This document shows, piece by piece, positions 22,709 through 35,114 of a stretch of DNA of 64,000 nucleotides (the first letter of the stretch is position 1; every line of letters begins with the position of its first letter). A program made the translations under genes and the position numbers. The stretch lies in NCBI GenBank assembly GCA_012184525.1, contig WOFQ01000046.1, positions 186,001 through 250,000 on the forward strand. The letters run 5' to 3'. A model generated the notes under the pieces. It saw nothing but the letters and a program-made list of their open reading frames with translations, was not told the DNA's origin and searched no databases. This DNA comes from Xenoacremonium recifei. Lineage: Eukaryota; Ascomycota; Sordariomycetes; Hypocreales; Nectriaceae.

Positions 22709-25241
22709 ATGGTGTCTCTGACAGACGGAGAAGACGATACTATTATGGCGAGAGAGAGAGAACCGACTCCAGGAATGGCTGCACGCCGGGCTGTATGGTC
22801 GCGCCCCTCCTTCATCCGCTTTTCACCGAACGTACTTCTGATATGACTGCCGTAGTGTGATCGATGTCGAATGCGGAAAGTAGGTTGCTCCATTGGACGT
22901 CCAAGCACGAGGTGCCTCCGGATAGTCCGTCGCTGAACCCATTACGCAGATCCGCTGTGATAGGCTCTCACCATGCTCCAACTGCCGAGCTGTACATAGG
23001 AGCTGCAGCTCTCAGGGGCTCGGCCCGCCATCGAGAGAATCGAGGCAGAGGGTCCTGATCTCGGCTCAATAGTGAGAGAGACGCTCTGACATGGCGGCGC
23101 GCGCTGTCAACGGTTGAGCTTAGCGCTGACGACAGCTACAGCGAGCGTAAGATTGACGGAATTGAATCCCGCCTTGCAAGTCTCGATCAGCTCCTGAGAA
23201 ACGGGCGGATGGCTTCGAACTGCCAACATGCTGCCGAGCGTGCTGAACCCTCACCTGCGAGGCCTCCTTCGCCATCAACCACCACGGGGGATCATCCAAG
23301 CACCGTCTTGCAGGAGGGAGGCCCAGACATCTCTTTCGAGGGCCACAGCTCTATGGCTGCCGCAACTGCTTTCGCAAATGACTTCCTTCAGAATGCTGTA
23401 AGTCGGACTCCCGTGCACAGCTCAAACGCCCCTATGCAGACTGCCTTGTCGTCGTTGAAGCATATGGCGTCTATGCAGCACCGTCAACCTTTGGAGGTTC
23501 GCCTGCCGCATAAGAAACCCTTACCTCAAGGCGGGTTGAAGGGGTTGACCATGCCCCCTGTACAACCTGTCCTGGCTGCTTTGCGAGAAATGAAAGGTAG
23601 GTGTTGGCGCCTTTCTCTCCCATTGAGCTGTCGCGGCTTAGGCCGAAGCCACACTGCATTATTTGACACGGACAGAATCGGCGCCCTTATCTTTGAAGAT
23701 AATTTGCTTTTTTATCCCGACAGAGGCCGTCGTCGAATACTGTCAGAAGGTCTACTTTGCCATGGAAGAGTTTTCCTGCGCCACCTTCATCATTGTCAAC
23801 GCAACCTTGCGTTATCTGTTCCAGGAGAGAGCCCGCAAGGCAGAAGATGCGCCATCCGTAGGTGAGTACCTGGACTACAGTCGCCTATGTCGAGATAACC
23901 TTGAGACTGCGTTATCGACTCTCGGCTTCCTCTTGCCTGCGAACGTAGAGAATGTGGAAGCTCTTCTACTGGGGGTGAGTTACCATTTGCTATTAGCCCA
24001 TGAAATTCGTTGATGAAGCACTAATGACAAGGCGTGGGAAGTCTACTTATGCCATAGAATCATCACGACCCTCACTCGCGTGGCAACTGAACTCTGGCGC
24101 AGCCCAATTGTGCCAAACCTTGGGCTGGCACCGACTATCTTCCAACATCGACGATTGCAATGGACGTCAAGCATCCCTATTTTGGATGACGTATATGCTG
24201 GACAAGGGCCTCGCTCTCCGTCTAGGCCGCGCCTCTGTCATGCAGGATCACGAAATAAGCTTGCCTAAGCGCCTTTCCACGACCGGATTGCCCAGTGACT
24301 GGCACGAACTGCTTTGTCGATGGATTCGCCACGCGGAGCTTTCTGGAAGAGCTTACCTGAAGCTGTATAGCCCGGAGTCTCTTCGTCAACCAGCTCAGAA
24401 GCGGATCGACGATACCTTAGCTCTAATATCAGATTTGAACCTGATCGCTGGTAGACCTTCAGATCCCATTTTACAGGGGCATTCTTCAGAAGCAAGCAAC
24501 AGAGGAGACTCCAGACCTTTCTCAAATGATGGTGTTACGATGCTCCTAAAGTCGGACGAGGTATGGTATTGGACTACCCTGACTTTGATACACAGAGCCA
24601 CTCCGCCGACAGCGGATTGCCCTGTTCCATTTAGTGCTGCGTGTCTTGAATCTGCTCGAATGGCGTTTCGGACGCATCAGCAATGTATGAGAATGACTGG
24701 CGTAGAGTCTGACATGAGGTCGATTTATTTACTTTGGTATGAACACACCCCAAACTGCTTCCCGTTCGACCCAGATTCAGAGCTTTGCTAACGTTAGTTT
24801 GATTTCTGCAGGACCATCACTTATACGCCATTTATCCCGTTCATTGTACTATTCTGCCACGTCATCGAAACGAGCAATTTAGACGATTTGAGTATGCTTC
24901 GCGACTTTGTTAACTCACTCAAAGCACAATGTCCCTCATCTGAGGCCGTTCAGAGGCATTATGAGCTATGCAATGTTCTGTACAACGTCGCCGCTCTGTA
25001 TGTCGAAGTCAAGAGCCAGAATTCAGAAGACCAAAACCTGATTAATGGGAATGAATTTGATGTGTATTTCAATGCGTTGGGTCTGATATCAGATCACGAT
25101 CATCATGTTATGCCATCTGCTATGTTCGATGGTTTCATGACTGAGGCCGGTAATCATGCGGCAAACCTTCGGGATTGGTTCGCAGGGAATGCACATATGG
25201 CGAGTCTTGTGGAGGAAAACTTTCCTCAATTTCGCGAATAA
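22709..25241 (+). CDS. Zn2Cys6 transcription factor with fungal TF domain (cluster regulator 2)
   Basis: Seven exons (22709-22792, 22856-22879, 22950-23071, 23142-23596, 23676-23974, 24042-24736, 24812-25241) give 702 residues. The zinc cluster is split over three exons, the middle one only 24 bases and encoding CDRCRMRK. Spliced, it reads Cys29-X2-Cys32-X6-Cys39-X5-Cys45-X2-Cys48-X6-Cys55, an exact match to the family. A coiled-coil-like linker (KIDGIESRLASLDQLL) follows, then the Fungal_trans domain with STYAIESSRPSLAW and LCQTLGWHR. It is divergent from the transporter and tail-to-tail with CYP505, so control of the block is likely but inferred. Confidence 0.87.
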
Positions 25242-25445
25242 GAGTTTTATTTCTGCGCAAAGAGGAATGGCGGAATCATTCGTGGGCGGAGTGGGCAAGT
25301 TCTGGCACATCTTATACACGTATATCAAACAATTTACTACAAGATCTAGTTCTATGATTGCGCGCGGCCTGTTGTCCAAATTCCAGGTCCAAGTTTAACC
25401 TTTTTATTCCATACCGGAGAATGTAAGTACGATGCAAGGAGGCAC

Positions 25446-28400
25446 CTACTTGAAAACCTCCTCTACGTATCTTTCCCTTGGAAGCTGCTCTCTCCACTCA
25501 GCCAAGCTCTTCGCTGCTGTCTTTTCTCTCAACTTATCATCATCGAACAAGAGGGGACCGAGAGCGCAAAACACGGACTCGGCTACTTTCTTGCCGCTGC
25601 AGACAAATACTAAGCCTCCTCGATTCCAAAGCTCCAGAATCTCGCTCTGATGGGCCAAAACCAGATCCTGTACGTACTTGTGCTGCGCTTCAGGCTGGCG
25701 ACTATAAGCCCGAAAAACCTTGACGGCACCCTTTCCCTCATATTCGTCCATCTCAGATCGATACATGTCATCGAGGCCGAGACCACGGCAGCCGTGGAAC
25801 AAAAGCGCAGGAGACAGTTCCTGTCCCTTCTCAAGCAAGAGTACGCGCTCCTGTACGAAACCCCTGAATGGTGCAAGTCCTGACCCGGCTGATATCATGA
25901 TAACTGGGACTCCAGGAGTTACAGGTACGCGAAATTCGGGTTTGGATCGCTGCAGAGAGACATATGCGACGTGGCCTGGCTGAAGGGAGGCTAAATAGTT
26001 GGAACCAACACCGCCAGGCGCCAGCGAGACAGGCCGACGGTTTGGCCTCGATGGGCTAACAACAGAGTATGTCAGAGTGCCGTGATTGAGCTTCCATGAA
26101 GGAGACGAGGACAGTGAGTACACGCGTTGGCGCATTTGCGGCAACATATTCAGAAAGGCGGATATCTCTAGAGAAATCGTCGGGAAACGCTCTAAGATAT
26201 CGAGGACTGACACGTGCTCCTTTCGGATTTCATGTTCATAAGATGTTGTTGACAGTAGTTGCAGCTTGGCCTTGTCACCATCATCGAGGCTGTGGCTTGC
26301 AAGTATTTCAAGATACTTGGGGCTCGCAGTCTGTCCCAATTCCACGTAGGCTGCGAACAGATCCGAAGCTGTTATCGGTGTATTGGTGGGTAGTCCAAGC
26401 GAGCGTGAAGATTTGATTGTCAATAACATGTCTCCGCTCAACTTGAACCTAGACAAGACCCTCTGAACTGTATTGGGGTGGTTTGTGGGCAGCACCTGAA
26501 GGTGATCGCCTAGCCTGTACTTCGTGTCAGGCGGTAATCGAAGTTCGAGATGTCTTTTCTCTGGAACTTCTGGACTGGACAAGACATAAGCCTTGGTGAC
26601 TATGGCCTGTACAAAGCCCCTTCGCATCTTCAGGCGGGGCGGTTCCCTGAGCGCAACTTGCAGGTCAATATCAATCTGAGCAGCGTTAATGTCTGGCTGG
26701 ATATCGTATCGACTCTGTAGCTCGGGCCAAAACTTTTCAGATAGCCAAACGTCCAAGTCGGAAAACATGGTGCCATCAGCGGTGTCCGTAGTTCCCATTG
26801 GAACCAACCTCTCTGCTCCAACTGCTTCCATTCTACGGTCGATTACTCTAGGCACCTTGTGGAAGGTAGCCTGCCAATCGCGGTGTCCTGTTGCAGAGGT
26901 TAGAGGATGTTGTCCTGAAGTCAAGCATAGAAAGCACGGTGTACGAACCACAGCCAAAAACAGCGTATTTGGCACCGGTTAATTCACCAGGCCCTAATTC
27001 CTCCAACCATGACACGAATTCCTTTGCGTTGGATGAAGGTTCACCGTCGTATGATGCAGTGATGAGCACAAGGGGCTTATCCTTCGGGACATTACCTTTA
27101 GCTGTATTAATACAGTCTACCATATCGGGCAAGAATCCTTTCCTTGTAGCATCGCCTGCAACTCGATGTGCCAGCGCTTCACAAGTTCCCGAGTCTGACC
27201 CATATAGGATGCGAATGGGTGTACCATTCGCTGACAGTGTGATTGGCGACGTACTGTCAACTGTTGAGCCTGGTTGATGGTCGGATTGCTGGGTATTTCT
27301 CAAGAACTCTGAAGCTCGCTTTCCATCGCGCAGAGACACATGCATCTCGAATCCCACCGGTTTCACGGTCAAGGTCTGTTTATACTTGAGCACATAATTT
27401 GGGTTCGCCTTCTTGAAATTGAAGTTTCGAAGTAGCATGGCGCAAACCTATACAGCGCGTTAGACCAGACAGTTATTATAATGGGTAAAGCAATGCTCAC
27501 CAATTGCGCCTCTTGCCAGGCAAATGCCCTTCCGATGCATCCCCGTATACCGTTGCCAAAAGGCTTCCAGGCACACGGAGGAAGCTTCTCAAAATTCTCC
27601 AGGAGCATTCTCTCGGGCCTAAACTCCTCCGCATCGGGTCCCCAGACTTCCGGATCGCGATGAACCAAGTGAAGCAAGATAAACAAGGGATCGTCCTCAG
27701 TGACGGCATATTTTCCCCCTAAAATCTCGGGACCTCGGGCCTTCACAAAGAACCCGGGGGCGGTCGGCATCAGACGAAGCGTTTCCCTGAAGACTGCGTC
27801 AAGATATGGCAGTTTGTGAAGGTGGTGAACACCAAGACTATCTTGGCCAACCACCCTATCAACTTCTTCCTGGGCCATTTTCAATGTCTGCGGATTTTCT
27901 AAAAGGTAGTAGAATGCGAATGAAAGCATTCCCGAAGTAGTTTCGTGTCCCGCCATCAGGAAAGTGATCATGTTCTCGATCACAGACTCCTCGGAAAGTC
28001 CCTCTCCAGTCTTTGGGTCTCGGCCATGTAGCATTGCGTTCAGTAGATCTTTGCTATCGGTGGGGTTCTTTCGACGATGGGATATAATCTCCCGGCAAAT
28101 GTCACTCATTTTGCGAATGTTCTTCCTGAACTTAGCTAGGGACCCTTGACGGAGTTTGATGGCGAAGTCGGGGAGAAGGGTTTGTGTGTCCGCTTCGAGA
28201 AGCACCGCAAACATGCTTTCGACGAAAGGATGCACCTTGTCGTGGAGATAGAAGCTGTTGAAGCGGTAATCCATGGTACAGAGTGCAATGGTGTCCAAGG
28301 TAAGGCGGGTGAAATCCGCGGCCACATCCAGTGCCACAGACGGGCCAAGACGTGACCTGTCGCTCTTGGTCAATCTTGGGGGCCAGAATGGGCATCAAGG

Positions 28401-28945
28401 GCAAGGGAGATGCTCACCACTTTAGACACAGTTGCTCCGAAAGATCCCTCATGTCTTCAAACATCTCCTGGATTCTCAGCGGTCCGAACAGGGGCATTAA
28501 AATGCGGTGTGCTACAGCCCAGGTATGGCTGCCGTCATGGGCTGTAAACAGCCCATCGCCAGTGAGAGGTCTTAGCTTGTCAACACCACTTGTGATTAAC
28601 TTGCAAAAGCGCGTCTCATCACACAGTTCCTCTGTCAGCCTTCGAGACGTAATGTAGAGCTCCCGCTGCCCCCCCAGCGTCAGACTGAACATGGGGCCTG
28701 TGACCAATTAGGATCGTAGTGTGGGAATGCACAGAAAGGGACTTGCCATATGATCTACCAATAGTGATCAGAGACTCAAGACCGTTGTTCACATCAACGT
28801 CAAGAAGATTCCCAAGTACCGGCAGAGCTTTCTGGTGTCAGTGCCAGTAGTCAAAGGACGGGGTGCAGCTCGGTAACTGACGAGGAGGACCAGGGATTTT
28901 TACGATGTCTTGGGGCACTTTGGCTTTCGTCTTAGTCACTGCCAT
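25446..28945 (-). CDS. CYP505-type self-sufficient cytochrome P450 fused to NADPH-P450 reductase
   Basis: The N-terminal heme domain has the I-helix MAGHETTS, the K-helix ETLR and the heme loop FGNGIRGCIGRAF with the Cys ligand. It is followed by an FMN-flavodoxin domain (ILYGSDSGTCEALA; FGCGHRDW completed by splicing) and an FAD/NADPH reductase domain (RVYSLSSSP; SAGSGLAPFRGF; C-terminal FVCSGKKVAESV). This is the P450foxy/CYP505 plan; family members hydroxylate fatty acids, alcohols or alkanes at subterminal positions. Exon 1 is 28945-28882, exon 2 28827-28747 and exon 3 starts at 28697. The second intron (28746-28698) uses a GC donor (GCAAGT). Total length is close to 1,050 residues. No membrane anchor, as usual for CYP505. 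Confidence 0.94.
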
Positions 28946-30264
28946 GTTGAAAAATACACAGCAAAACCTAGTTCAAACGGCAGGCAAGCTCCAAGAGCGT
29001 TGAGGAACAGAGCACGTCCGTATTGTTGTATAGGTGACAAATGTACATGTAGTAGAGCAAGATACCATATGATACACCGGCATTTGTTGAAAATCTATTT
29101 GTATGAGTGTTACATCAGCAATATGAGGCCTGACAAAGCGTTTTGAACTGTCCGCAGCCTCGCTGTAGCCCGGACGCTTTCCGCGGGCCCGCGCGGGCCC
29201 GAAGAGTTCCAGAAGGGACAAAGGCATCGCCACACCGAGCGGAAGTCCGCGGACGGGATCTAGGGGCCGCACACCTTTTACCACTTATAACAACAGCAGG
29301 GGTGGGGAGCACGTATAAGGCTTTCTGTTTTTCGATACGGAGGTCCCGAATCCTTGACTTGGGAATTTATCCTATGCAATGCTGTGCGATGCAGATTTAG
29401 TTCAGAGTCTGCAGATGCAAGGTCATTACCCTATCACGCTGTCACAAATTTGAGGTTTAGCGTTTGCGGCGCTACTCCAAACTGCTGCAGCAGGAAGGGA
29501 CTTTGGTCAACAAAATACGGAAGGATTCCACATTGCGGCGAAAAATGATAATTTAAGGAAGGCTTTAACGCTTTAGGTAAACGCCCATGAATTCGGCTTC
29601 GCCTAAAGTGCACTTTGAAGAGCTTCTTCTCTCAGTTTATCTATATAAATTGTCTTATAAATATAGCAGGACATATATTAAGTCGAGCGGCTAATAAGGA
29701 GTGAATGAGGTGTATAGGTTCCGATATAGGACTTCACAGCAGCTTCGCTGGGAATACGCGGTAAGGGGTAACAGGTCGACTGTATGAATCTCTGACCTCC
29801 CCCCTAAAGGACGGTCAGAATCAACTTTTATCGACGTTCCTTGCTTGCTCCCGGGTAGGCCGCTAGGTCTTCGCCGTTTCAGTATTCTGTCCCGGTTTAT
29901 GTAGTTGATAATTATTTTATGGCTTACTGTTCCTTTTTTTTTTCCCTGGCTTATTAGTAAGTTTATTATTACTTGTGAGTGTTTCTTCTTTCTTTTGCGA
30001 CAAGCCTTGTTTCTTTATGTGATGTTCGCGGCGCGTAGGCTCTTGTTGTGACACTAGCGAGCGTGAGGTGCCCAGCCTAACAGTGCATAACAGTGTCGAC
30101 GAAGCAGTCTGTCTTATGAGCCTATTTTCGCTTCTTTCTCTGTGATATCAGCGTCCGTCCTATATAATAACCCTCAAGTTTGTCGAGCTACTTGACGGCA
30201 GATCCCCTTGTCCATAACCCCTACCTTCAGTTCTCCCCAATCACCGTGACTACTCTGAGAGATA
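28946..30264. promoter_or_regulatory. Upstream region of CYP505, then AT-rich border towards Dicer
   Basis: The part near CYP505 carries a GC block at 29181-29204 with CCGCGGGCCC and CGCGCGGGCCCGAA (29190-29203), identical over 14 bases to a site in the MFS/regulator 2 promoter. TCCGCGGACGGGA follows at 29246-29258. From about 29540 to 30260 the DNA is AT-rich with a T tract (29935-29944) and no gene. This is the right edge of the accessory block. Confidence 0.5.
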
Positions 30265-33200
30265 TCACACCGCCGTTCCAAAATCATGCTCCTTCACTCC
30301 CTCCTCGCCCTCCTCAGCCTGGCAATCACACCCCATCTCCTCCTTGACCTTCTCCCAGCCCAACTGCTCAAACTTCTCCAGCGCCTTCTTCGCCACCGCA
30401 ATCTTGGCATACCGGCCGCTCTTCGCCGTCGCATGCACGAACACATCGCCGTGAACGAGCAGAGCGCACACGACATCAGTCTCTGTCATGGCGCGGACAC
30501 CATCCTCCAACGGGCCTGGAACGTTAGACGTGCAGAGACGCCATTGCGAGCAGGAGAGTTCGTGCTGCATCTTGCGGGCGAGAAAGGTAACCGGGTGGCG
30601 GTTTGCGAACGAGTCGTAGAGGGCCATGTCCTCGAAGAAAGGCTGGATGAAGCGCGTGAAGAAGTTTGTGACCACAGTGTAATCGTATTGTGCGTCCACG
30701 AACATTGCACCCACGAGGGCCTCGACGATGTCTGGCAGGGCCTTGGGCGGCTGCGAGGCGCTGAGCCAGTAGTTGTGATGCATGGCTTCGCCTGAGGTCT
30801 CGGATTCCTTGCGGGCGTCTTCCTCCGCGATCTCGAGTTCGGCAACATACTGCGAGATATGTCCGAGCAGTGCAGCCGTGGTGACAAGCAGGTGCGTGTG
30901 CAGCTTGAGATTGACGCAGACACAGCCTAGAAACTGATTCGATGCCATGGCCATCTTGTGCTCGGTGAGCCACTGGGGATCGGCCGCGGGGAAGCGCTTG
31001 AACAGGTAGTCGACGATGGCCATATCGAGCAGCGCATCGCCGAGAAATTCGAGGCGCTGGTAGTTAGGCACGTTTTCGTAGGGATAAGAAGGGTGCTTGA
31101 ACGCACTGCGAAGGAGGGGAGCTGACTTGAAGCGGTAGCCCGTCGACTCAGCAACCTGGTCAGCCACGAGACGCTGAGCGGCTGAAGAAGGTCCGGACTG
31201 CCACTCGGGAATTTTATAGCCTGCGTAGTAGTCGGTGAAGCGGCGAATCTTGTGGTTCTTGCTGTTGACCATCTTGGACACGGCACGAACAGCCATGTCG
31301 AAGTCGCCCTCATCGCCAGCAAGATAGGAGGCGCCGATGAGAGCCTCGCAGACATCGGCGATGGACTTGTCGGCGAGATTGTGGCGGAGCTGAGTCTTGG
31401 GCGCTTTTCCCTTCTTCAGCTTCAAATCGGGATACCACGCGCGTCGGTCAAAGGCCTTGGAGCGAATGTACTCTTCGAGATGACGGTCAGTGGCATGATT
31501 GAAGAGATTGCGGTTACAGATCAGGACCATGCGCTCGACGTGGTATTCGAACTCGTTGTTCTCAGGAATGAGGGTGAAAAGCGAGATGGTCGTGGCCATC
31601 TTCAGAAACGAGTCTCCGAGGTACTCTAGACGTTCGTAGTTGTTGCCCATGCCGGCCTGGAAGTTGATCTGTTCTTCGCCATGCTCACCACTATTGTCAC
31701 TGTCCTTGGTCAGTGCCTCAAGCGCTAGACTCGGGGGTATTCGGAGCTTCAGAAGAGCACAGGCATCCAGGGCGATGAGCGCAGAATCGATGCGGTGGAT
31801 GATGGCTGGAAAGGCCAGTGCCATCGCCACTGCATCCATAGGCAACTTTCAAGCATTAGCATGGTTCAACGGTATCAGGAACAAGTGTTCTCTTACCGGC
31901 GATACTCGCAAAGGCTCCAAGATAACATAACACTCAGTGTTAGCATCCTCGTCCACCTGGAACTCGTCCAACAAGTTCCGGCGCAAAGACAGCAACTCAG
32001 CGTTCACCACTGGTTGGTCATCCTTCCAGACCACTTTCTTACGCGAATTGGCGAAGAGACTATTGCTATACTCTTTGATGTTCTTGTCCTTCACCAGTCG
32101 ATAACCCCGAGACTTTGGCTCTGGAACGCCTTCAGGAGTTGGGTCTGTTGGCTTGAGGCCCTTGTTGATGCCATGGATGATCAGTTTCCGCGATCCGTCC
32201 CAGGGATCTACCACAAACTTTCTGTCGAAGAATTCGTCAGGAGCGCCCTCCCAAGATAGGAACTCGTTCTTCTGAACCACCTTCACTGCCGCCCAGTCGA
32301 TTTCAGCTGGCCTTCCGGAGATTACGGCACCATGCGTTTCAATGCAAGGAGCAAGGAAGTATGGGATCTCAGCAGCCGTAGCATTGTACTCTTTGCTGAA
32401 GATGTCGGCGAATATTTTCAAGGTAAAAGTTGCGAGCCCATCGACTTGATCCTCGTCCAAGTCCAAGACAGAATCGTGTCCAACAAGCTTCGTCAGAGAC
32501 GACTGACCATTGCCGAAGAAGAGGGGGATATCAGGCAGCTGGGGAATTTTCTCCCGCGAGAGAAAGATGAGCGGTCGACTAGGATTTCCCGCCGCTTCAG
32601 CATTATCCAGAGTGATAGCAACAGCGAAGAGTTGCTTTGGCTTGTCAGTTTCCAGACGAGACCAAACCTCGGGCCGTATCCGCATGTTGTAGTCGTCCTT
32701 CTTGTTTGAGCTGACAGCCAGCCGGGCGTTGCGCATCCCGGGAAGCTTTTTCGTGAGGGTCGATTGAAGATGATCGTTAATGTACTTCTTCTCGATCAAC
32801 TCGACGCAGGTCTCAAATGCAGCCGAGCACCTCGCCATCAGCTTGTTCCTCTGCGGAAAACCGGATTTGGCTCTGACGGGACAGTTCTCGGGAAGGATGA
32901 CATTGGCCACAAACTGCTTTCCGCCAAAACTTGAGACCAGATATTCTGGCCTTTGGGATGTACCTCCTGGTGCAGTCAAAGACGATACAAACTGGGAAAG
33001 TACGTCAAGACTGTGAGCAAAGGTCAGTCGTGCGCCCGTGGACTCAATCTCGTATGCCTTCTGTCCAAGCTCTTCGTGTTGGATCTCGTCCACGGCACTG
33101 TCATCATTCTGATCCTGCAACTTTCTGTCTGCGGGAAGAGCTGTGCAGAACCGACGAAGAGCCGTGGCGTCTCGAGTCGCCGTCACGATCTGCTTCATGT

Positions 33201-35114
33201 GTCTCATATTTCCCTCTTCCACCATGACAACATATCGAGAGTTTTGCTGTCGGGCTCGTCCTTTCGACTGCAGATACTGGATGATGGAATTGAACAAGTC
33301 GAACCGTATGATCAGATCGCACTCCGGAACGTCGATTCCTTCTTCTGCTACCGGCGTCGCAAATAAGAGATTCGTTTCGCCGTGTTTGAATCGCTTCAAG
33401 GTGAGAACTTGATCTCGAAATGTCATGTTTCCGAAGTTGGTATGAGCTGTCTGGCAGCCGACCTGGAAAAACATCAGTATCTGAACCTCATGGTGAAATT
33501 GTATGACTTACCATGTACGCGACATTAACACCAGGAATTTCCATGCCCTTCTGCTGAAAGAGATCCGCAAGAATGCAGGCTGTATGCCTCTTTTCGACGA
33601 AGACGATGCACCTCTGTGCGCCCTTCCTGACAAACGCTTCCTGAATGCATTCATGAAGCATGTTAGTCTTGGATGAAAGTAAAGGCGATGCAGGAGCGAT
33701 GTCGTCGAACTTGTGACTCTCCACGATACTCTGCACATTGCGAACGGCAGAGACCAGCTTCTCTCCTCGGTCACTACCGAAGTCCCGGGAATACTCCGTC
33801 TCTGTCTTCGCCACAAGCCGTGCGATCTCACCGTCAGTGATGAGAAGCTGCCAGTACCGGTCTGCAACCCACTTGCCAAGCGTGGAGGAGGCTTCCATGG
33901 TGAAGTTGAGGTGGACTTTGAACAAGGCATTGAGGCTGACTTGCTCGTGAATCTTGATCCACAGACCAGTGAGGCTATACTCTGGATAAGTGAGTCTGTT
34001 GTATATCTCGACCATCTCATCCACATGCTTTCGAGAGAAACTGTCCTCCATTGTCTGGTCAGAGACGGTGGCGACCTCGCTGCAGAGCATGCTTTCCAGC
34101 TCATGAGCAGCAGCCTGCACATCCATTGTTTGAGCATCCACGGGCGAGGCAGTCATTCCCAGAATGCGTGGTTTCTCTCCTTGATGTCGACGGTAGTGAT
34201 GTCTAATTATTCGAGCGTATGGGTGGTTCTTCTTGGCGTGGTGGGCTTCGTCAAACACCAGGAGGTTGATCTGTGACATTTTGATGAAGCCCTTGTTCAA
34301 GCAATCGAGAAGGATCTGCGCCGTGCAAACAACTATCATGTTCTTGTCGAATTGACCATCCCAGAATTCCTTGGTCTGCATCTCACCAATCATGTCTCCA
34401 TAGAACTTGGCTTTGGGATGCTCAAGGTTATTCTCCAGCACCGAGAACTGTTGGAAGCACAGCGCAACCTTTTCGACAACGAAAAAGGCTACCCTCTTCG
34501 GTTTACCTGCGGCTCGGTCTTCGAGTTCTTGATTCAGGATATGTCGCATCAGGAGGGCGGCAATGAGAGTTTTGCCAGAGCCTGCCGCGTGTCAGAAGAA
34601 GTCGTTGCACCGGGAACAATGACTTACCAGTGTCAAGCACCACAATAATGTTCTTCTCCTTGGCACGCTCGAATAGCTCTGTCTGGTACTCTCTTGGACT
34701 TGCGATGATGTTCTTGCTATCGCTGTCTTTGACCAGGCGAGCCACTGACTGAACGTTGACATCAGAGGCGGTTGCCTTGGTCTGCTTGGTGACCTCTCGT
34801 TGGTTCTTGATGATCCAATCCTGGAACGCCGCGGTATCCTGCCGTTTCTTCTCGGTGATCTTTCGCGGCTGCGCATCGTTGACTGTCAAACGGTAGGTAT
34901 CATTCTCCTCATCGGAGTCGTCATCCTCCTCTTGTCCTTCGAGAGTAAGATTCTCGACCGCTTTGGCGACTTCAGTTGGAGCCTCGTCCGATGTTGTTGT
35001 AGTTGGGGGGGTTTTGGAAGGGTATCCTGAGGTCGCCGACGACTGAGTCTCAGAAGGGTTAGGCTTGTTCGGGGGCGACGCCAGAGAGAGCTGGATCAGG
35101 TCGGCAGAGGCCAT
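30265..35114 (-). CDS. dcl1: Dicer-like protein (DCL1 type), RNA interference endoribonuclease
   Basis: Four exons (35114-34628, 34581-33512, 33462-31897, 31845-30265) give 1,567 residues. It cuts double-stranded RNA into small interfering RNAs. An acidic Ser-rich N-terminus precedes the DExD/H helicase: GSGKT (163-167, completed by splicing), DEAH (273-276), MTASP. The helicase C-domain has GIDVPECDLIIRFD and QSKGRARQ. Then come a Dicer dimerisation region, a poorly conserved PAZ-like region and two RNase III domains. The first has YERLEYLGDSFLK (Glu1115, Asp1119) and the second YQRLEFLGDALLD; the acidic residues are kept in both. A C-terminal double-stranded-RNA-binding segment ends in a CDC motif, which favours DCL1 over DCL2. 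That assignment is less certain than the Dicer call. Confidence 0.92.

Noticed and set aside
6587..28945. Secondary-metabolite biosynthetic cluster
   Set aside because: No PKS, NRPS, terpene cyclase, DMATS or other core synthase was found in the block. A catabolic role fits the enzyme set better.
32332..32709. Antisense frames within the Dicer gene
   Set aside because: They mirror the conserved Dicer coding sequence and show no independent motif.
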